Shown: positions 50,949-60,440, numbered from the stretch's first letter. The stretch is DNA of 64,000 nucleotides from JBBQER01 sp052148155 (GCA_052148155.1 JBKQIY010000163.1:26621-90620), one strand, 5' to 3'. Notes: generated from the letters alone by a model not told the origin. A program made the numbers and translations.

Positions 50949-53192
50949 TTACGAGTGTCGGCTGGCGACCGCAGTTTCGATCGACTGGTTGGTGGGAACG
51001 CCCCCGATCGGCGCGTAGAACTGCGCGTCACCGAACGGGAAGATGTCGCCGTTCTGTCCGACGAGCCAGTACCCGAGGCCGGTCGAGGTTCGTGTCAACG
51101 CCACGACAGGTACCGGCAGCCCTTGGGGTCTGGAGCCGTAGTCGTGCGCATCACCGAAGGCGAAGACGTGACCCGCTCGTCCGACCAGCCAGTACCCGTT
51201 CCCGGACGGTGTTGCCACCATCGACACGATCGGTTGGCCAAGATGTTTGAGGCCGACCGACCCGTGCCATTGCGCGTCGCCGAACGGGAAGATGCTGCCG
51301 GTCTGTCCGACGAGCCAGTAGCCGTGCCCTGACCGAGACGGTGCGATCCCGACGATCGGATGGGCGAGACGCCGCGCGACCGTCGAACCATGCAACCTCG
51401 CATCCCCGAACGCGAACACGTTGCCGTTGCGGGTGACGAGCCAGTAGCCGTGGCCGGACGGGGTGCGTGCGATCCCGACGACCGGCTGGCTCAGATGTTT
51501 TGCGCTGGCGGAACCGTACCAGTGTGCGTCACCGAAACTGAATACGGCGCCGTTGCGCGCGACGAGCCAGTACCCACGACCCGAAGGGGTTGCGGCCATC
51601 CCAACGATCGGTTGTCGCAGATGCCATGCGCCAGTCGACCCGTAGTAGTGGGCGTTGCCGTAGGAGAAGATGCCACCCGCGCTCGAGACCAACCAGTACC
51701 CGGCATTTGCCGGAGCTGTCGACGGCGACCCGGTATGGGCAGCGTTGCCTCGCCACTGAGGCCACGCCGGCGCGACCGCCGGGGCTTTGGGAAGCGGGAA
51801 CGAGTCAACCCGTCCCGATCCGCTCTGCGGTTGGCCGTCACCTTGCGGCAACCAACTTTGGATGACGAGCCGCCATCCGTACCCGGGTCCGAAGTCGGCG
51901 ACCGCGGCCGAGTTCTGCACGACGCGGTTGATCTCGATCGACTGGTACAGGGGCGCACCGTCACGACCTCGCAGCAGGTAGAACTGGCCGGCTTGGCCGA
52001 CCGCGACGTCGTTGACGCCGTCCCCGTCGAGGTCGACAAGGATCGGGGTGGAGAGAATCTCCGTATGGTCGTTGGGGGCGAGCATGTCCCACATCAGGCC
52101 GCCGTGACCGTTGAACGCCCACACGCGTCCGTCAGTGCAGGCCGCGCACGCGGTGACGACCACGTCGGACTGCCCGCTGCCGGTGATGTCACCGATGACC
52201 GGCGAACCGAAGATCGGCCCGTTGAGAAGGACCGGCCAGCCTGGAACCGGTGAACCGTCATTGAGATGGAACGCGCTCAACGAGTTCGTCGCGACCGCGT
52301 CACCCGACGGCCCGGTGCCGGTCCCGACGACGAGGTCCATGCGGCCATTACCTTCGAGGTCGCCGATCGCTGGGCTCGATTGGAAGATCTGATGTTGGCA
52401 ATGCGACCACAAGATCTTCGGTCCCGACGGGGTTACACGAATCGCGCGCAGGATGCCGGCCCAACTCAAGTTCCCACACGGACCGCCCGGGCTGGCGTCG
52501 CCTCCCAAGAAGATGTCCATCCGGCCGATGTGCGCTTCGTCGTATAGGGCGGGCGAGTCCCAGATGGTGTCGAGACTGTTGAATGGGAACCCGGGCAGCG
52601 CCTGACCGAACCGGTTCACGACATAGATGTTGTGATCCCAACTTCCGAACACGACATCGGGATACCCGTCACCGTTCACGTCGCCGACCGCTGGGGTACC
52701 GACCACGCCGCTCTCACCCGCGACGGTCTGGGTCTGGATCCGCCAACGCACCGTCCCGTTCGCGTTGAACGCTTCCACCCCACCTTGTTGGCCCGGAACG
52801 TTGAGCGATCCTGCACCGACGATGATTGTCATACGACCGTTGTTGTCGAGATCATCGACGGTCGGGCTCGACTCCGACGCGACGGTCTGGCCGGGAATGA
52901 TCTGAATCGGTTGTGGCCAGCCCGGAAGGTCGCGTCCGGTACGGCCGTCAAGCACGTGCAACATCCCCGACAGGTCGGACGTCACGACATCGGGATGTCC
53001 GTCACCAGTCACATCCGCGATGACGGGCGACGACAGATGCGTCGGGCCGATCGTCGTGCTCCACGATGCGCTCGGAAATTTCGGAAGACCGACCGCTCCC
53101 GAATCGCCAGCCCCGACGATCGGGACCGCGCCAGCGAGCGCAACCACAACCCAGCTGACCACGAGCCGACGAAAGGTCCGCCGATCGGGCAC
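50949..53192 (-). CDS. Secreted FG-GAP/VCBS propeller protein with six C-terminal GYWLV/FGDA repeats
   Basis: 747 aa. Signal peptide LVVSWVVVALAGAVPIVGAG. Residues ~50-490 hold about six to seven FG-GAP repeats with Ca-binding DxDxDG-like loops (VIADVTGDGHPDVVTSDLSG, VGDVNGDGYPDVVFGSWDHN, IGDLEGNGRMDLVVGTGTG, LVDLDGDGVNDVAVGQAGQF), the integrin-like beta-propeller. From ~residue 498 there are six repeats opening GYWLV and carrying F-G-D-A, the same module as in the subtilase at 8023. A surface adhesin or polymer-binding role is likely but unproven. Confidence 0.9.
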   Translation of the reverse strand: MPDRRTFRRLVVSWVVVALAGAVPIVGAGDSGAVGLPKFPSASWSTTIGPTHLSSPVIADVTGDGHPDVVTSDLSGMLHVLDGRTGRDLPGWPQPIQIIPGQTVASESSPTVDDLDNNGRMTIIVGAGSLNVPGQQGGVEAFNANGTVRWRIQTQTVAGESGVVGTPAVGDVNGDGYPDVVFGSWDHNIYVVNRFGQALPGFPFNSLDTIWDSPALYDEAHIGRMDIFLGGDASPGGPCGNLSWAGILRAIRVTPSGPKILWSHCQHQIFQSSPAIGDLEGNGRMDLVVGTGTGPSGDAVATNSLSAFHLNDGSPVPGWPVLLNGPIFGSPVIGDITGSGQSDVVVTACAACTDGRVWAFNGHGGLMWDMLAPNDHTEILSTPILVDLDGDGVNDVAVGQAGQFYLLRGRDGAPLYQSIEINRVVQNSAAVADFGPGYGWRLVIQSWLPQGDGQPQSGSGRVDSFPLPKAPAVAPAWPQWRGNAAHTGSPSTAPANAGYWLVSSAGGIFSYGNAHYYGSTGAWHLRQPIVGMAATPSGRGYWLVARNGAVFSFGDAHWYGSASAKHLSQPVVGIARTPSGHGYWLVTRNGNVFAFGDARLHGSTVARRLAHPIVGIAPSRSGHGYWLVGQTGSIFPFGDAQWHGSVGLKHLGQPIVSMVATPSGNGYWLVGRAGHVFAFGDAHDYGSRPQGLPVPVVALTRTSTGLGYWLVGQNGDIFPFGDAQFYAPIGGVPTNQSIETAVASRHS
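50985..51701 (-). repeat. Six coding repeats (GYWLV/FGDA module), second copy of module in window
   Basis: Six protein repeats of about 40 residues, each opening GYWLV (then SSAGG, ARNGA, TRNGN, GQTGS, GRAGH, GQNGD) with FGDA-type cores, the first having YGNA. The last repeat ends in YAP where the others have GS. Same count as in the subtilase. Confidence 0.9.
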
Positions 53193-53897
53193 CCCCCGCC
53201 TCGCCTCCGATCCGCCAACTCGACGACTGAACAGAACACACCTCTCATCCGAACGTCTCGCTAGTCATCGGATCAGGACCGCCTGACCTTGACGTCCCCA
53301 CCCGGATACTGAGCGCACCGTTTTCCGCTCGTCGGCCACGTCGGCCACGTCGGCCACGTCGGCCCGCCGAGCCGGCTCATCGACGTCTTTGGGAACGACC
53401 CCGTAAAGCTCTCGGCTATTCCCCGTGGCGACGTCTCCGCTCCGAGCTCGACCGCCGCCCGACGCAAGCTCGCCCATGCCGCACCAGGCGCGAGCGGCGG
53501 CGTCGCGTTCTGGATATCCGATGCCGGCATACAACTCGGCGACGAGGTCGTCGACCTCGCTCCTTCGCGCATCGAACGGTCGGCTGCGACCGAGAAGGTC
53601 CTGGCGATTTCGGCAATGTCACCCGCGGCTATGGCTGAAATGCCTCTGGGACCGTCGACCGTCGTTGGGCCATGCGGGTTTCTGGTCGCGGTGACTGCCA
53701 ATCCGGCTCGTGCTGCCACCGCGGCTCGACGTGACCCCGTTGTCGTCGGAACCGAGTTGTGCTGGCATATGACTGGGCTGAGTGGTCGGTCTGATCGGAT
53801 CCGAGCGGACGACGAGTTCTTTGTGTAGCGCACGACGAGCCGCGTCGACCATGGTGTGGTGCAACGACCGGTTTGCCGAGCGGGAGCGTAGGGGTTC
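53193..53897. other. Stretch without a recognised intact gene; possible gene remnants
   Basis: About 705 bp between two divergent secreted-protein genes, so it should contain both promoters. On the minus strand a frame around 53390-53560 ends in SRELYGV-like residues reminiscent of enzyme C-termini (for example amidohydrolases), but no start or domain is visible. A 9-bp tandem repeat lies inside. Confidence 0.4.
53332..53363. repeat. Tandem 9-bp repeat (GTCGGCCAC), about 3.5 copies
   Basis: Three perfect copies of GTCGGCCAC at 53332-53358 and a partial fourth. Read on the minus strand it would encode alternating D-V-A. No gene is confirmed there. Confidence 0.9.
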
Positions 53898-56450
53898 GTG
53901 GGGGTCCAAGCAGTGGTCGCGAGGTTGAAGACTGTTCGCAGGCCGCCGCGGTCATTGTTGGCTGTGTCGTTGGTGGTGGTGTTGGAACTGGGGGCCGGAA
54001 TACCGACGACCACGGCATCGGCGACGACCGCTCAGGTCGGCGGCGTCGTCGTAGCACCGCCGCTTCCGCTCGGCGCGAGCTTGGGTGCTCCGCTCGCGGT
54101 GTCGGAGCGGCTCAACGTTGACGTGGTGCTGCGGCCTCGTGACCCGGTTGGTCTTGCGCGGCTTGCGGGAGCTGTCGCGACTCCCGGTTCGTCACGCTAC
54201 CGGCAGTACCTGACGCGCGACGAGTTCGCGAACGAGTTTGGTGCGACATCCAGCCATATTGACACGGTCGATCGCGCGCTTCGTTCGCTCGGGCTTGATC
54301 CACGGCCGCCGAGCACCAACCGGCTGGTCATCCCGGTTTCGGGGACCGTCGACGCTCTACAACGCGCCTTTCATGTGGGGTTGCGCCATGTTTCAATCGC
54401 GGACAAGCCAGATGCCTACAGCACGGCGAACGTCGCAGTCGTCCCCAGAAGTCTCCTCGGCAACGTCGAAGGGATTGTCGGGCTGACGAATGTCATGCAG
54501 CCGCGATCGCTCGCGCGTCCGTTGACGACAGCGAGCGAAACCACGCCCACGCCGGTCGGTCACGGGCCATCTGCGTCGGTTCCACACGTCACGTCGGGCG
54601 CCACCGGCGCGACGGCATGCTCAACGGTGACGACACTGGCCGCCACGGACGCCGCGTCTGACCACATGTATCCGAACTCCGACACCGTGCTCGACTCGTC
54701 TTACGGCTTGTCGTCGCTGTACGCGAGTGGCGACAACGGAGCTGGCGTCACGGTGGCCGTGTATGAAGTTGGCGGATACACGCCTTCGGACATTGTCGGC
54801 TTCCAGGATTGTTACGGCACGAACGCGATGGTGAACACCGTGAACGTCGACGGAGGCCCGGGCGCGGGCTACCTGTCCGACTACCGCAGTGTTGCCGAGT
54901 CCGAACTTGATATCGAAACCGTCATCGGGACCGCTCCTGGGGCAGTCGTCGACGTCTATGAGGGACCCGACGTGTCGAGTGCGACGGACCAGAATCAGCT
55001 CGACATCTGGAATCGGATTATCAGCGACGATGCCGCCCAGGTCGTCAGCGTCAGCTGGGCTCTGTGCGAGCGTTACGTCGCTGACGACCCGAGCTACGTC
55101 TCCGCCCAGAACATGCTCTTCGAGGAGGCCGCGACCCAAGGCCAATCGATCCTCGCGGCGGCCGGCGACACCGGATCCGCCGGCTGCATCCGCAACGACA
55201 ATGCGATCACGTCGCTGTATGTGAGCAATCCGGCGTCGAGCCCGTGGGTGACAGGCGTCGGCGGGACGGAGAACATCGCGTTCGCATCGCAGTATCTCGC
55301 GTCGGTCGGCACGACCGTTCCCGCCGAGGAGGGCGCCTGGAACGACGGCTGCTCGGACGGGACGGTTGACGACAGTTGCGCCGGTGGAGGTGGAGGTGTG
55401 TCTATCCTCTCGCCGAGGCCAACATGGCAAACCGGCCCCGGGGTTGACAACCCCGAGTATCCGAACCTCGGACGCGAAGTCCCGGACGTGTCAGCAAGCG
55501 CTGACTACAACCGCTATCCGTACCTTCTCTACGACACCGATCAGCTCGGAGGCTGGTCGCTGAACGGGGGAACGTCCGCCGCGGCTCCGCTCTGGGCAGG
55601 AGTGCTCGCACTCGTGGACGCGCGATGTCAGTCGGTCGGTGTCAGTTCGGTCGGGTTCGCCGACCCGATCCTGTACGCGGACGCGGTTCAGCACCCAGCC
55701 GATTTTTACGACGTCACGGCTACCAGCGGGGCAGATATCGGAACGCCGCCCGACAACGACGTCACCGGTACGAACGGCGGCGCGTATCCCGCGACCATTG
55801 GATACGACATGGCTGACGGGCTTGGAACGCCGCACGGCGCGACGCTTGCGACCGATCTGTGTGAATCAAGCGCGCCGGCGGCGCCATCGGCCGTGCACGC
55901 GGTCTCGGACGCGACCGAGCACCGTTCTGGGAGCCTCACCGTCGTGTTCGCGTCCGGCGAAGACAACGGCGCCCCGATCACGGCGTTCACGGTGACATGT
56001 GCGTCGAACGACGGTGGCGCGACCGAACGCGTGGTGCTCGACGCCGCCGTTGCCGCACCCGTCAACGTGGACGGAGTCACGACCAAGAAGCGTTACCGGT
56101 GCACGACGACCGCCACGAACGCACGCGGGACGAGCCCGCCTTCGGCCATGTCAGCGGCAGTGACGGTCGGTGCGCCCGATCAGCCCGCCAAGCCCGTGGT
56201 CTCTCGAATCGGCACGGGGCATGTCAAGGTGTCGTTCATGACCCCTGCCGGCAACGGTGCTCCGGTTACCGACTTCAAGGCTGTGTGTACATCATCGAAT
56301 GGTGGAGTCGCTCGGGGCAGGACCGGCACCGCAAGCCCGCTCGGCGTCTCAGGCCTGACGCGGAGCAAGACATATTCGTGCAACGTCCGCGCGACCAACC
56401 GACGGGGGACCGGGCAACCATCGGCGCAGTCGTCTCCAGTGGTCGCGTAG
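53898..56450 (+). CDS. Secreted S53 (sedolisin/kumamolisin) peptidase with two fibronectin-type domains
   Basis: 850 aa from GTG 53898. Signal peptide SLLAVSLVVVLELGAGIPTT. A prodomain (residues ~60-200: LNVDVVLRPRDPVGLARLAG, GSSRYRQYLTRDEFANEFGA) precedes the sedolisin domain. Catalytic Glu334 and Asp338 lie in ESELDIETVIG and Ser560 in NGGTSAAAPLWAG; the Ca site is near DVTGTNGGAYPATIGYDMAD. Two ~90-residue fibronectin type III-like domains follow (SAVHAVSDATEHRSGSLTVV; KPVVSRIGTGHVKVSF), which may bind polymer. Sedolisins work at acid pH outside the cell. Confidence 0.94.
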   Translation: MGVQAVVARLKTVRRPPRSLLAVSLVVVLELGAGIPTTTASATTAQVGGVVVAPPLPLGASLGAPLAVSERLNVDVVLRPRDPVGLARLAGAVATPGSSRYRQYLTRDEFANEFGATSSHIDTVDRALRSLGLDPRPPSTNRLVIPVSGTVDALQRAFHVGLRHVSIADKPDAYSTANVAVVPRSLLGNVEGIVGLTNVMQPRSLARPLTTASETTPTPVGHGPSASVPHVTSGATGATACSTVTTLAATDAASDHMYPNSDTVLDSSYGLSSLYASGDNGAGVTVAVYEVGGYTPSDIVGFQDCYGTNAMVNTVNVDGGPGAGYLSDYRSVAESELDIETVIGTAPGAVVDVYEGPDVSSATDQNQLDIWNRIISDDAAQVVSVSWALCERYVADDPSYVSAQNMLFEEAATQGQSILAAAGDTGSAGCIRNDNAITSLYVSNPASSPWVTGVGGTENIAFASQYLASVGTTVPAEEGAWNDGCSDGTVDDSCAGGGGGVSILSPRPTWQTGPGVDNPEYPNLGREVPDVSASADYNRYPYLLYDTDQLGGWSLNGGTSAAAPLWAGVLALVDARCQSVGVSSVGFADPILYADAVQHPADFYDVTATSGADIGTPPDNDVTGTNGGAYPATIGYDMADGLGTPHGATLATDLCESSAPAAPSAVHAVSDATEHRSGSLTVVFASGEDNGAPITAFTVTCASNDGGATERVVLDAAVAAPVNVDGVTTKKRYRCTTTATNARGTSPPSAMSAAVTVGAPDQPAKPVVSRIGTGHVKVSFMTPAGNGAPVTDFKAVCTSSNGGVARGRTGTASPLGVSGLTRSKTYSCNVRATNRRGTGQPSAQSSPVVA

Positions 56451-56557
56451 CCATCGAGGCGCCGACTCGAGGGCCGTCATTGTCCCGCTGCCGGCCGCGT
56501 GGCAGGCTCGCACCGAGCGCCGGTCGGCGCTGCGATCGAAAGCGGAGAGGGCGTCCC

Positions 56558-57280
56558 ATGACGAGAATCGCAACACGAGGTTGGAAGATGCTCGCGGTCA
56601 CGGTTGCGATTATCCTGATTCCGACTGCCGCCTATGCGGCGATCGGCGGCTTCAGTTCGGGCACCAGTACTCCCGCGGTGATGGGCACGAACTCCTCCAA
56701 GGCAGTTGGGACAAAAGCCGTCGAAGGCAAACAGACCGGCGGCGGGTCGAACACGCGTTACGGCGTCCTCGGGACCGCGAACGGGCCTGGCGGTGTCGGC
56801 GTCATCGGGTCCGGGACCCGCGACGGTCTGTACTCGAACGGCCCCCTCGGGGTCCGAGCCGGCAACAAACTGGACTGCACCGGTTGCGTCAGCGTGAACG
56901 ACCTCTCGCCTGAGGCGCATGCAATTCAACCGCTGCCGTCGGGCCAATCCGAATCCGGCACGTTCGGCGCGGGAGGCGGGAACGGCACCGGCGGCTACAT
57001 CGGCGAAGGGATCACCTACCCGCGGCCGCTGCCGGCGGCGATCAAGAACGCCAACATCGTCGACGCGCCAACGTGGCCGGCCCCCCACTGCGCCGCGCCG
57101 GGTTCGGCCGACCCGGGTTACCTGTGCCTCTACGAAGCGATCACCAATGACGTCGGCGCAGGCTACGGATACTCCACAGCGCTCGGAAACGCTCAGTCGG
57201 TTGGCGTCATTCTCTTCTGGCCCGAAGCCGGCGCCGGCAGCTCATACGTAGGCGGCGTCTACACCGTCACGCCGTCCTAA
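56558..57280 (+). CDS. Secreted protein of unknown function, glycine-rich
   Basis: 240 aa, ATG 56558, with GGAGAGGG upstream as ribosome binding site. Signal peptide MLAVTVAIILIPTAAYAAIG. The middle TRYGVLGTANGPGGVGVIGS with GLYSNGPLGVRAG resembles glycine-rich turns of fibre or tail-like repeat proteins. One CTGC pair (KLDCTGCVSVNDLSPEA) and later Cys residues (HCAAPGSADPGYLCLYEA) could form disulfides. No family recognised with confidence. It follows the sedolisin by 107 bp on the same strand. Confidence 0.72.
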   Translation: MTRIATRGWKMLAVTVAIILIPTAAYAAIGGFSSGTSTPAVMGTNSSKAVGTKAVEGKQTGGGSNTRYGVLGTANGPGGVGVIGSGTRDGLYSNGPLGVRAGNKLDCTGCVSVNDLSPEAHAIQPLPSGQSESGTFGAGGGNGTGGYIGEGITYPRPLPAAIKNANIVDAPTWPAPHCAAPGSADPGYLCLYEAITNDVGAGYGYSTALGNAQSVGVILFWPEAGAGSSYVGGVYTVTPS

Positions 57281-57464
57281 TCGAAGTCCAGAAACATCAG
57301 CGCACGGACGCTGCGTCGGCCCCGAGGCGGGCTCTACGCGCCGACGAGCGTGGGCTGCGCTATTTCGAGCGTGTGCGCGGACCGTGCCTGCGCCAGTGTT
57401 GTCAGCGCCCCACAAATACCAAGACCGCGTCTGCTCGGGGCAAGGCTTGCGGCGTGGCGTCTCA

Positions 57465-57890
57465 TCAGTCGTTGTTGTCTGTTGTGGCTGGACGTTGTTG
57501 GGTCCGTCGGGGTGTGGGAGTGACGAACAGGAGTCGACTTGGAGCGTGGACGAGTGCCCGATGCCAGGTGCCGGCGGTCACAATGGCGGCTTCGCCGACA
57601 CCGAGGGTGACGGCTTGGCGTAGTTCGACGTCGTCCAGGAGAAGCTCGACGCGGCCGGACAGGAGGAACACGAGCTCGTCGCCTGCGGGATGACGTTCCC
57701 AGTACGGCCATGTCGTCGTGTAGTCAAAGACCGAGAGAATGCGTCCGTGCGCGAGCGCGGGGCTGTCGATGGGATCGTGAGCCCAGAATCCTGGAGTAAC
57801 GGCGAGCGCGGTGATGTCGAGTTGGGGGCCGAGATGGATGACGGCATCGCGGCCGAGGGCAACGGGCTGGAGGGTCGGTGTGGTGTGCAT
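57465..57890 (-). CDS. Cupin domain protein
   Basis: 141 aa from ATG 57890. The small beta-barrel shows cupin motif 1 in WERHPAGDELVFLLSGRVEL and motif 2 in VGEAAIVTAGTWHRALVHAP. The usual HxH pair of motif 1 is reduced to a single His with Asp and Glu following, so the metal site may be altered or it may be a sensor. It diverges from a LysR gene over 72 bp, the classic layout of a LysR regulator and its target. Confidence 0.85.
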   Translation of the reverse strand: MHTTPTLQPVALGRDAVIHLGPQLDITALAVTPGFWAHDPIDSPALAHGRILSVFDYTTTWPYWERHPAGDELVFLLSGRVELLLDDVELRQAVTLGVGEAAIVTAGTWHRALVHAPSRLLFVTPTPRRTQQRPATTDNND

Positions 57891-57950
57891 AAGCGCATGA
57901 TCTGCCGTCGTCCCGGTCGCCGGTAGTGGTCCGCTTCCTGGAACTAGCCA

Positions 57951-57956
57951 TAGGCT
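57951..57956 (+). promoter_or_regulatory. Probable -10 box (TAGGCT), leaderless LysR promoter
   Basis: TAGGCT ends 6 nt before ATG 57963. The 72-bp gap to the divergent cupin start would also hold the LysR binding site, but no clear T-N11-A palindrome was picked out. Confidence 0.55.
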
Positions 57957-57962
57957 GAACCT

Positions 57963-58889
57963 ATGACGATCGAGGTTCAGGACATGAATGTGTTCCTGGC
58001 GGTCGTCCGCGAAGGCAGTTTCGGCCGCGCCGCGGCGACACTGCTTGTGTCTCAACCGTCGGTGAGTGAGCGCGTCGTCCGCCTCGAGCGGATCGTCGGT
58101 GCCCGGCTGTTCGACCGGAACAATCGCGGAGCCACGCTGACCTCGGCCGGCCAGCGGTTCTTGCCGTACGCACAGCGCACGGTGTCGCTTGTGCAGGAAG
58201 CTGCCGAGGCCGCGCGGTCAGAGGACCAGCCCCCGCAGTTGCGCGTCACGGTGCACTCGACGTTCGCGCACCGGGCGATCCCGTTCGTGCTCGACGCGCT
58301 CGCGGGCGTGCCCTTTGCGCTGAAGTTCCGTGACGCGCATTCCGACGAGATCGTCGCCATGTTGCTCGACGGTGTCGCCGACGTTGGCTTCGTGTTGCCG
58401 GCGACACCGGCGCCCGGATTGCGATACCTCGCGCTCCCAGCCGACCCCGTGATTTGCGTCTGTGCACCGACGCATGCGCTCGCGACCAGGAGGATCATTC
58501 GCCCAGACCTCCTCGCAGATCATTACGTCGCGCTCAACGTGTGGGGAACCGTCGCCGTGAAGTACGTCGACCAACTCGAACGCGACGGCTTACCCGAATG
58601 GCGTCGCCGCGAATGCTCCGACGCGAATACCGCTATTCGGCTCGCCCGCAGCCACAATCATGTCGCGTTCGTCACCGCCTCCGCGGCCGCCGACGACCTG
58701 CACGCGGGAACGCTGATCCGCCTCAACCTGCAACCTGCACCACACTGGACCGTGCCGCTGGCCGTCGCTTACCACGAACGTGACCACACCGATCCCGCGA
58801 TCGCCGCCATTCGCGCCGCCACCCGACACGCGCTCAAGACCCCGTCCACTACGCGCGCCACTCACAATCGCGGTCGACCACGCCCGTAA
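57963..58889 (+). CDS. LysR-family transcriptional regulator
   Basis: 308 aa. N-terminal winged helix-turn-helix: MNVFLAVVREGSFGRAAATL, LVSQPSVSERVVRLERIVGA, RLFDRNNRGATLTSAGQRFL. Then a linker helix and a periplasmic-binding-like effector domain (LRVTVHSTFAHRAIPFVLDA, DEIVAMLLDGVADVGFVLPA, VICVCAPTHAL). It likely controls the divergent cupin gene and its own promoter; the effector is unknown. Confidence 0.94.
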   Translation: MTIEVQDMNVFLAVVREGSFGRAAATLLVSQPSVSERVVRLERIVGARLFDRNNRGATLTSAGQRFLPYAQRTVSLVQEAAEAARSEDQPPQLRVTVHSTFAHRAIPFVLDALAGVPFALKFRDAHSDEIVAMLLDGVADVGFVLPATPAPGLRYLALPADPVICVCAPTHALATRRIIRPDLLADHYVALNVWGTVAVKYVDQLERDGLPEWRRRECSDANTAIRLARSHNHVAFVTASAAADDLHAGTLIRLNLQPAPHWTVPLAVAYHERDHTDPAIAAIRAATRHALKTPSTTRATHNRGRPRP

Positions 58890-59216
58890 CCCCACCGGGA
58901 CGTTCAGAGCCGGCAGCGGTCGCGAAACTCCGACCGGCTCATCGCGCCCCGTATCGCGGGACCCCCGCAAGCCCCGCGCCCACGCTCACAAGCAGCGGCT
59001 GCAGAGATGTCGGCGAGGGTGTGCACGCGTATCGGCTCGCGGGCCCACGCGGGCGGTTCAACCTTGCGGTGTCCGGTCTGGCAGAAGGGTCCATCAGTGC
59101 ATCACATGAGTCCGGCCAGCTTGTCGGGCGCGAGAGCGCCGGGTTTCGGCCGCGTGAGGGCCGCCCGCGGGTTCGGGTGCACAATCTCGGGGTGACGAGC
59201 GTCGAAGGGAATTGTC
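58890..59216. other. Intergenic stretch without a recognised gene
   Basis: About 327 bp between the LysR and monooxygenase genes. Nothing recognised besides the ribosome binding site of the next gene (AAGGGA at about 59205-59211). Confidence 0.55.
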
Positions 59217-60440
59217 ATGGCTGATGTGTCCGATGTCGTAGTGGTTGGTGGCGGAATCGGCGGCGCGTCCCTCGCCTTCGCGCTCGCGCACGCCGGCGTT
59301 GGTGTGACTGTGCTGGAGGCGAGCACCGAGTTCGCAGATCGCGTTCGTGGCGAGAGCATGCAGGCATGGGGCGTGAAAGAAGCACGCGACGTTGGCGTGG
59401 AACAGGTCCTGTTGGATGCCGGTGCGCACATCACGCCAGTGTGGAAGCAGTACAGGGAAGACGCAGGCGACGTCGGTGATATTCCGATGTCGATGATGAT
59501 TCCCGACATTCCCGGATCGCTGAACCTTCGCCATCCGGACGCATGTCAGGCGCTGCTCAACGCTGCGGCCGATGCGGGCGCAACCGTCGCGCGCGGCGTG
59601 CGCGACGTTGTCCTCTCGATCGGGAGCTCGCCAATTGTCACGTATACAACGAACGGCGACGCGACCGAACTACGGACCACGCTTGTCGTCGGCGCGGACG
59701 GGCGCGGATCAACAGTGCGCAAACAAGCCGGCATCGCGCTGGACCGGCAGGAGCCGATCAGCTACATCGCGGGCCTTCTGGTCGACGGTCTCGACGGCGT
59801 TCCGAACGACCACGACGTCGTCGCCGCAGAGGGCGACGTGTTCTTCCTGATGTTCCACCAAGGCGGCGGGCGCGCGCGTGTGTATCTGTGCACGGGCCTG
59901 TCCGGACAGCACCGCTTCTCGGGTCGGAAAGGAACCGAACAGTTCCTCGCGGCATGCAACGTCTCGTGTTATCCGTGGAGCCAGCAGGTAATGGCCGCGA
60001 CACCCGCCGGGCCGTGCGCCACGTACGCCGGCGACGACACTTGGACCGACGCACCGTTCGCGGACGGTGTCGTGCTGATCGGCGATGCCGCCGGCCACAA
60101 CGACCCGGTCATAGGCCAAGGGCTCTCGATCGCTATGCGCGACGTACGCATCGTGCGCGACCTCATTCTCGACGGCGCGCATGAGAGTGCTGCGTTCGCG
60201 TCCTACGGCCAAGAGCGTGCATCACGCATGGAGCGCGTGCGATTTCTCGCCGATGTTCTCGCGGTCGCGCAGGCGGAGGACGCTGAGAACCGTTCCGCGC
60301 GGCGCACGATGCTGGCCGAGAACATCGCAGCGATGGACCCTGAGATCCTTCCGCTCATGATCAGTGCCTTCGCCGGACCTGAAACGATTCCGCAAGAGGC
60401 GCTCGACACTGGCATCCTCGAACGTCTCCGCGGTGCCTGA
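59217..60440 (+). CDS. FAD-dependent aromatic-type monooxygenase
   Basis: 407 aa, class A flavoprotein hydroxylase. Rossmann motif VVVVGGGIGGASLAFALAHA (GxGxxG) at residues 7-26, DG motif LVVGADGRGSTVRKQAGI and the third FAD motif VVLIGDAAGHNDPVIGQGLS. Hydroxylation of an aromatic or polycyclic substrate with NAD(P)H and O2 is the usual reaction. Substrate unknown. An incomplete-looking small frame follows 53 bp downstream. Confidence 0.94.
   Translation: MADVSDVVVVGGGIGGASLAFALAHAGVGVTVLEASTEFADRVRGESMQAWGVKEARDVGVEQVLLDAGAHITPVWKQYREDAGDVGDIPMSMMIPDIPGSLNLRHPDACQALLNAAADAGATVARGVRDVVLSIGSSPIVTYTTNGDATELRTTLVVGADGRGSTVRKQAGIALDRQEPISYIAGLLVDGLDGVPNDHDVVAAEGDVFFLMFHQGGGRARVYLCTGLSGQHRFSGRKGTEQFLAACNVSCYPWSQQVMAATPAGPCATYAGDDTWTDAPFADGVVLIGDAAGHNDPVIGQGLSIAMRDVRIVRDLILDGAHESAAFASYGQERASRMERVRFLADVLAVAQAEDAENRSARRTMLAENIAAMDPEILPLMISAFAGPETIPQEALDTGILERLRGA

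Noticed and set aside
53265..53534. Minus-strand frame with D-V-A-D-V-A-D-V-A-D residues
   Set aside because: The acidic run comes from the 9-bp DNA repeat, and no recognisable domain or good start accompanies it.
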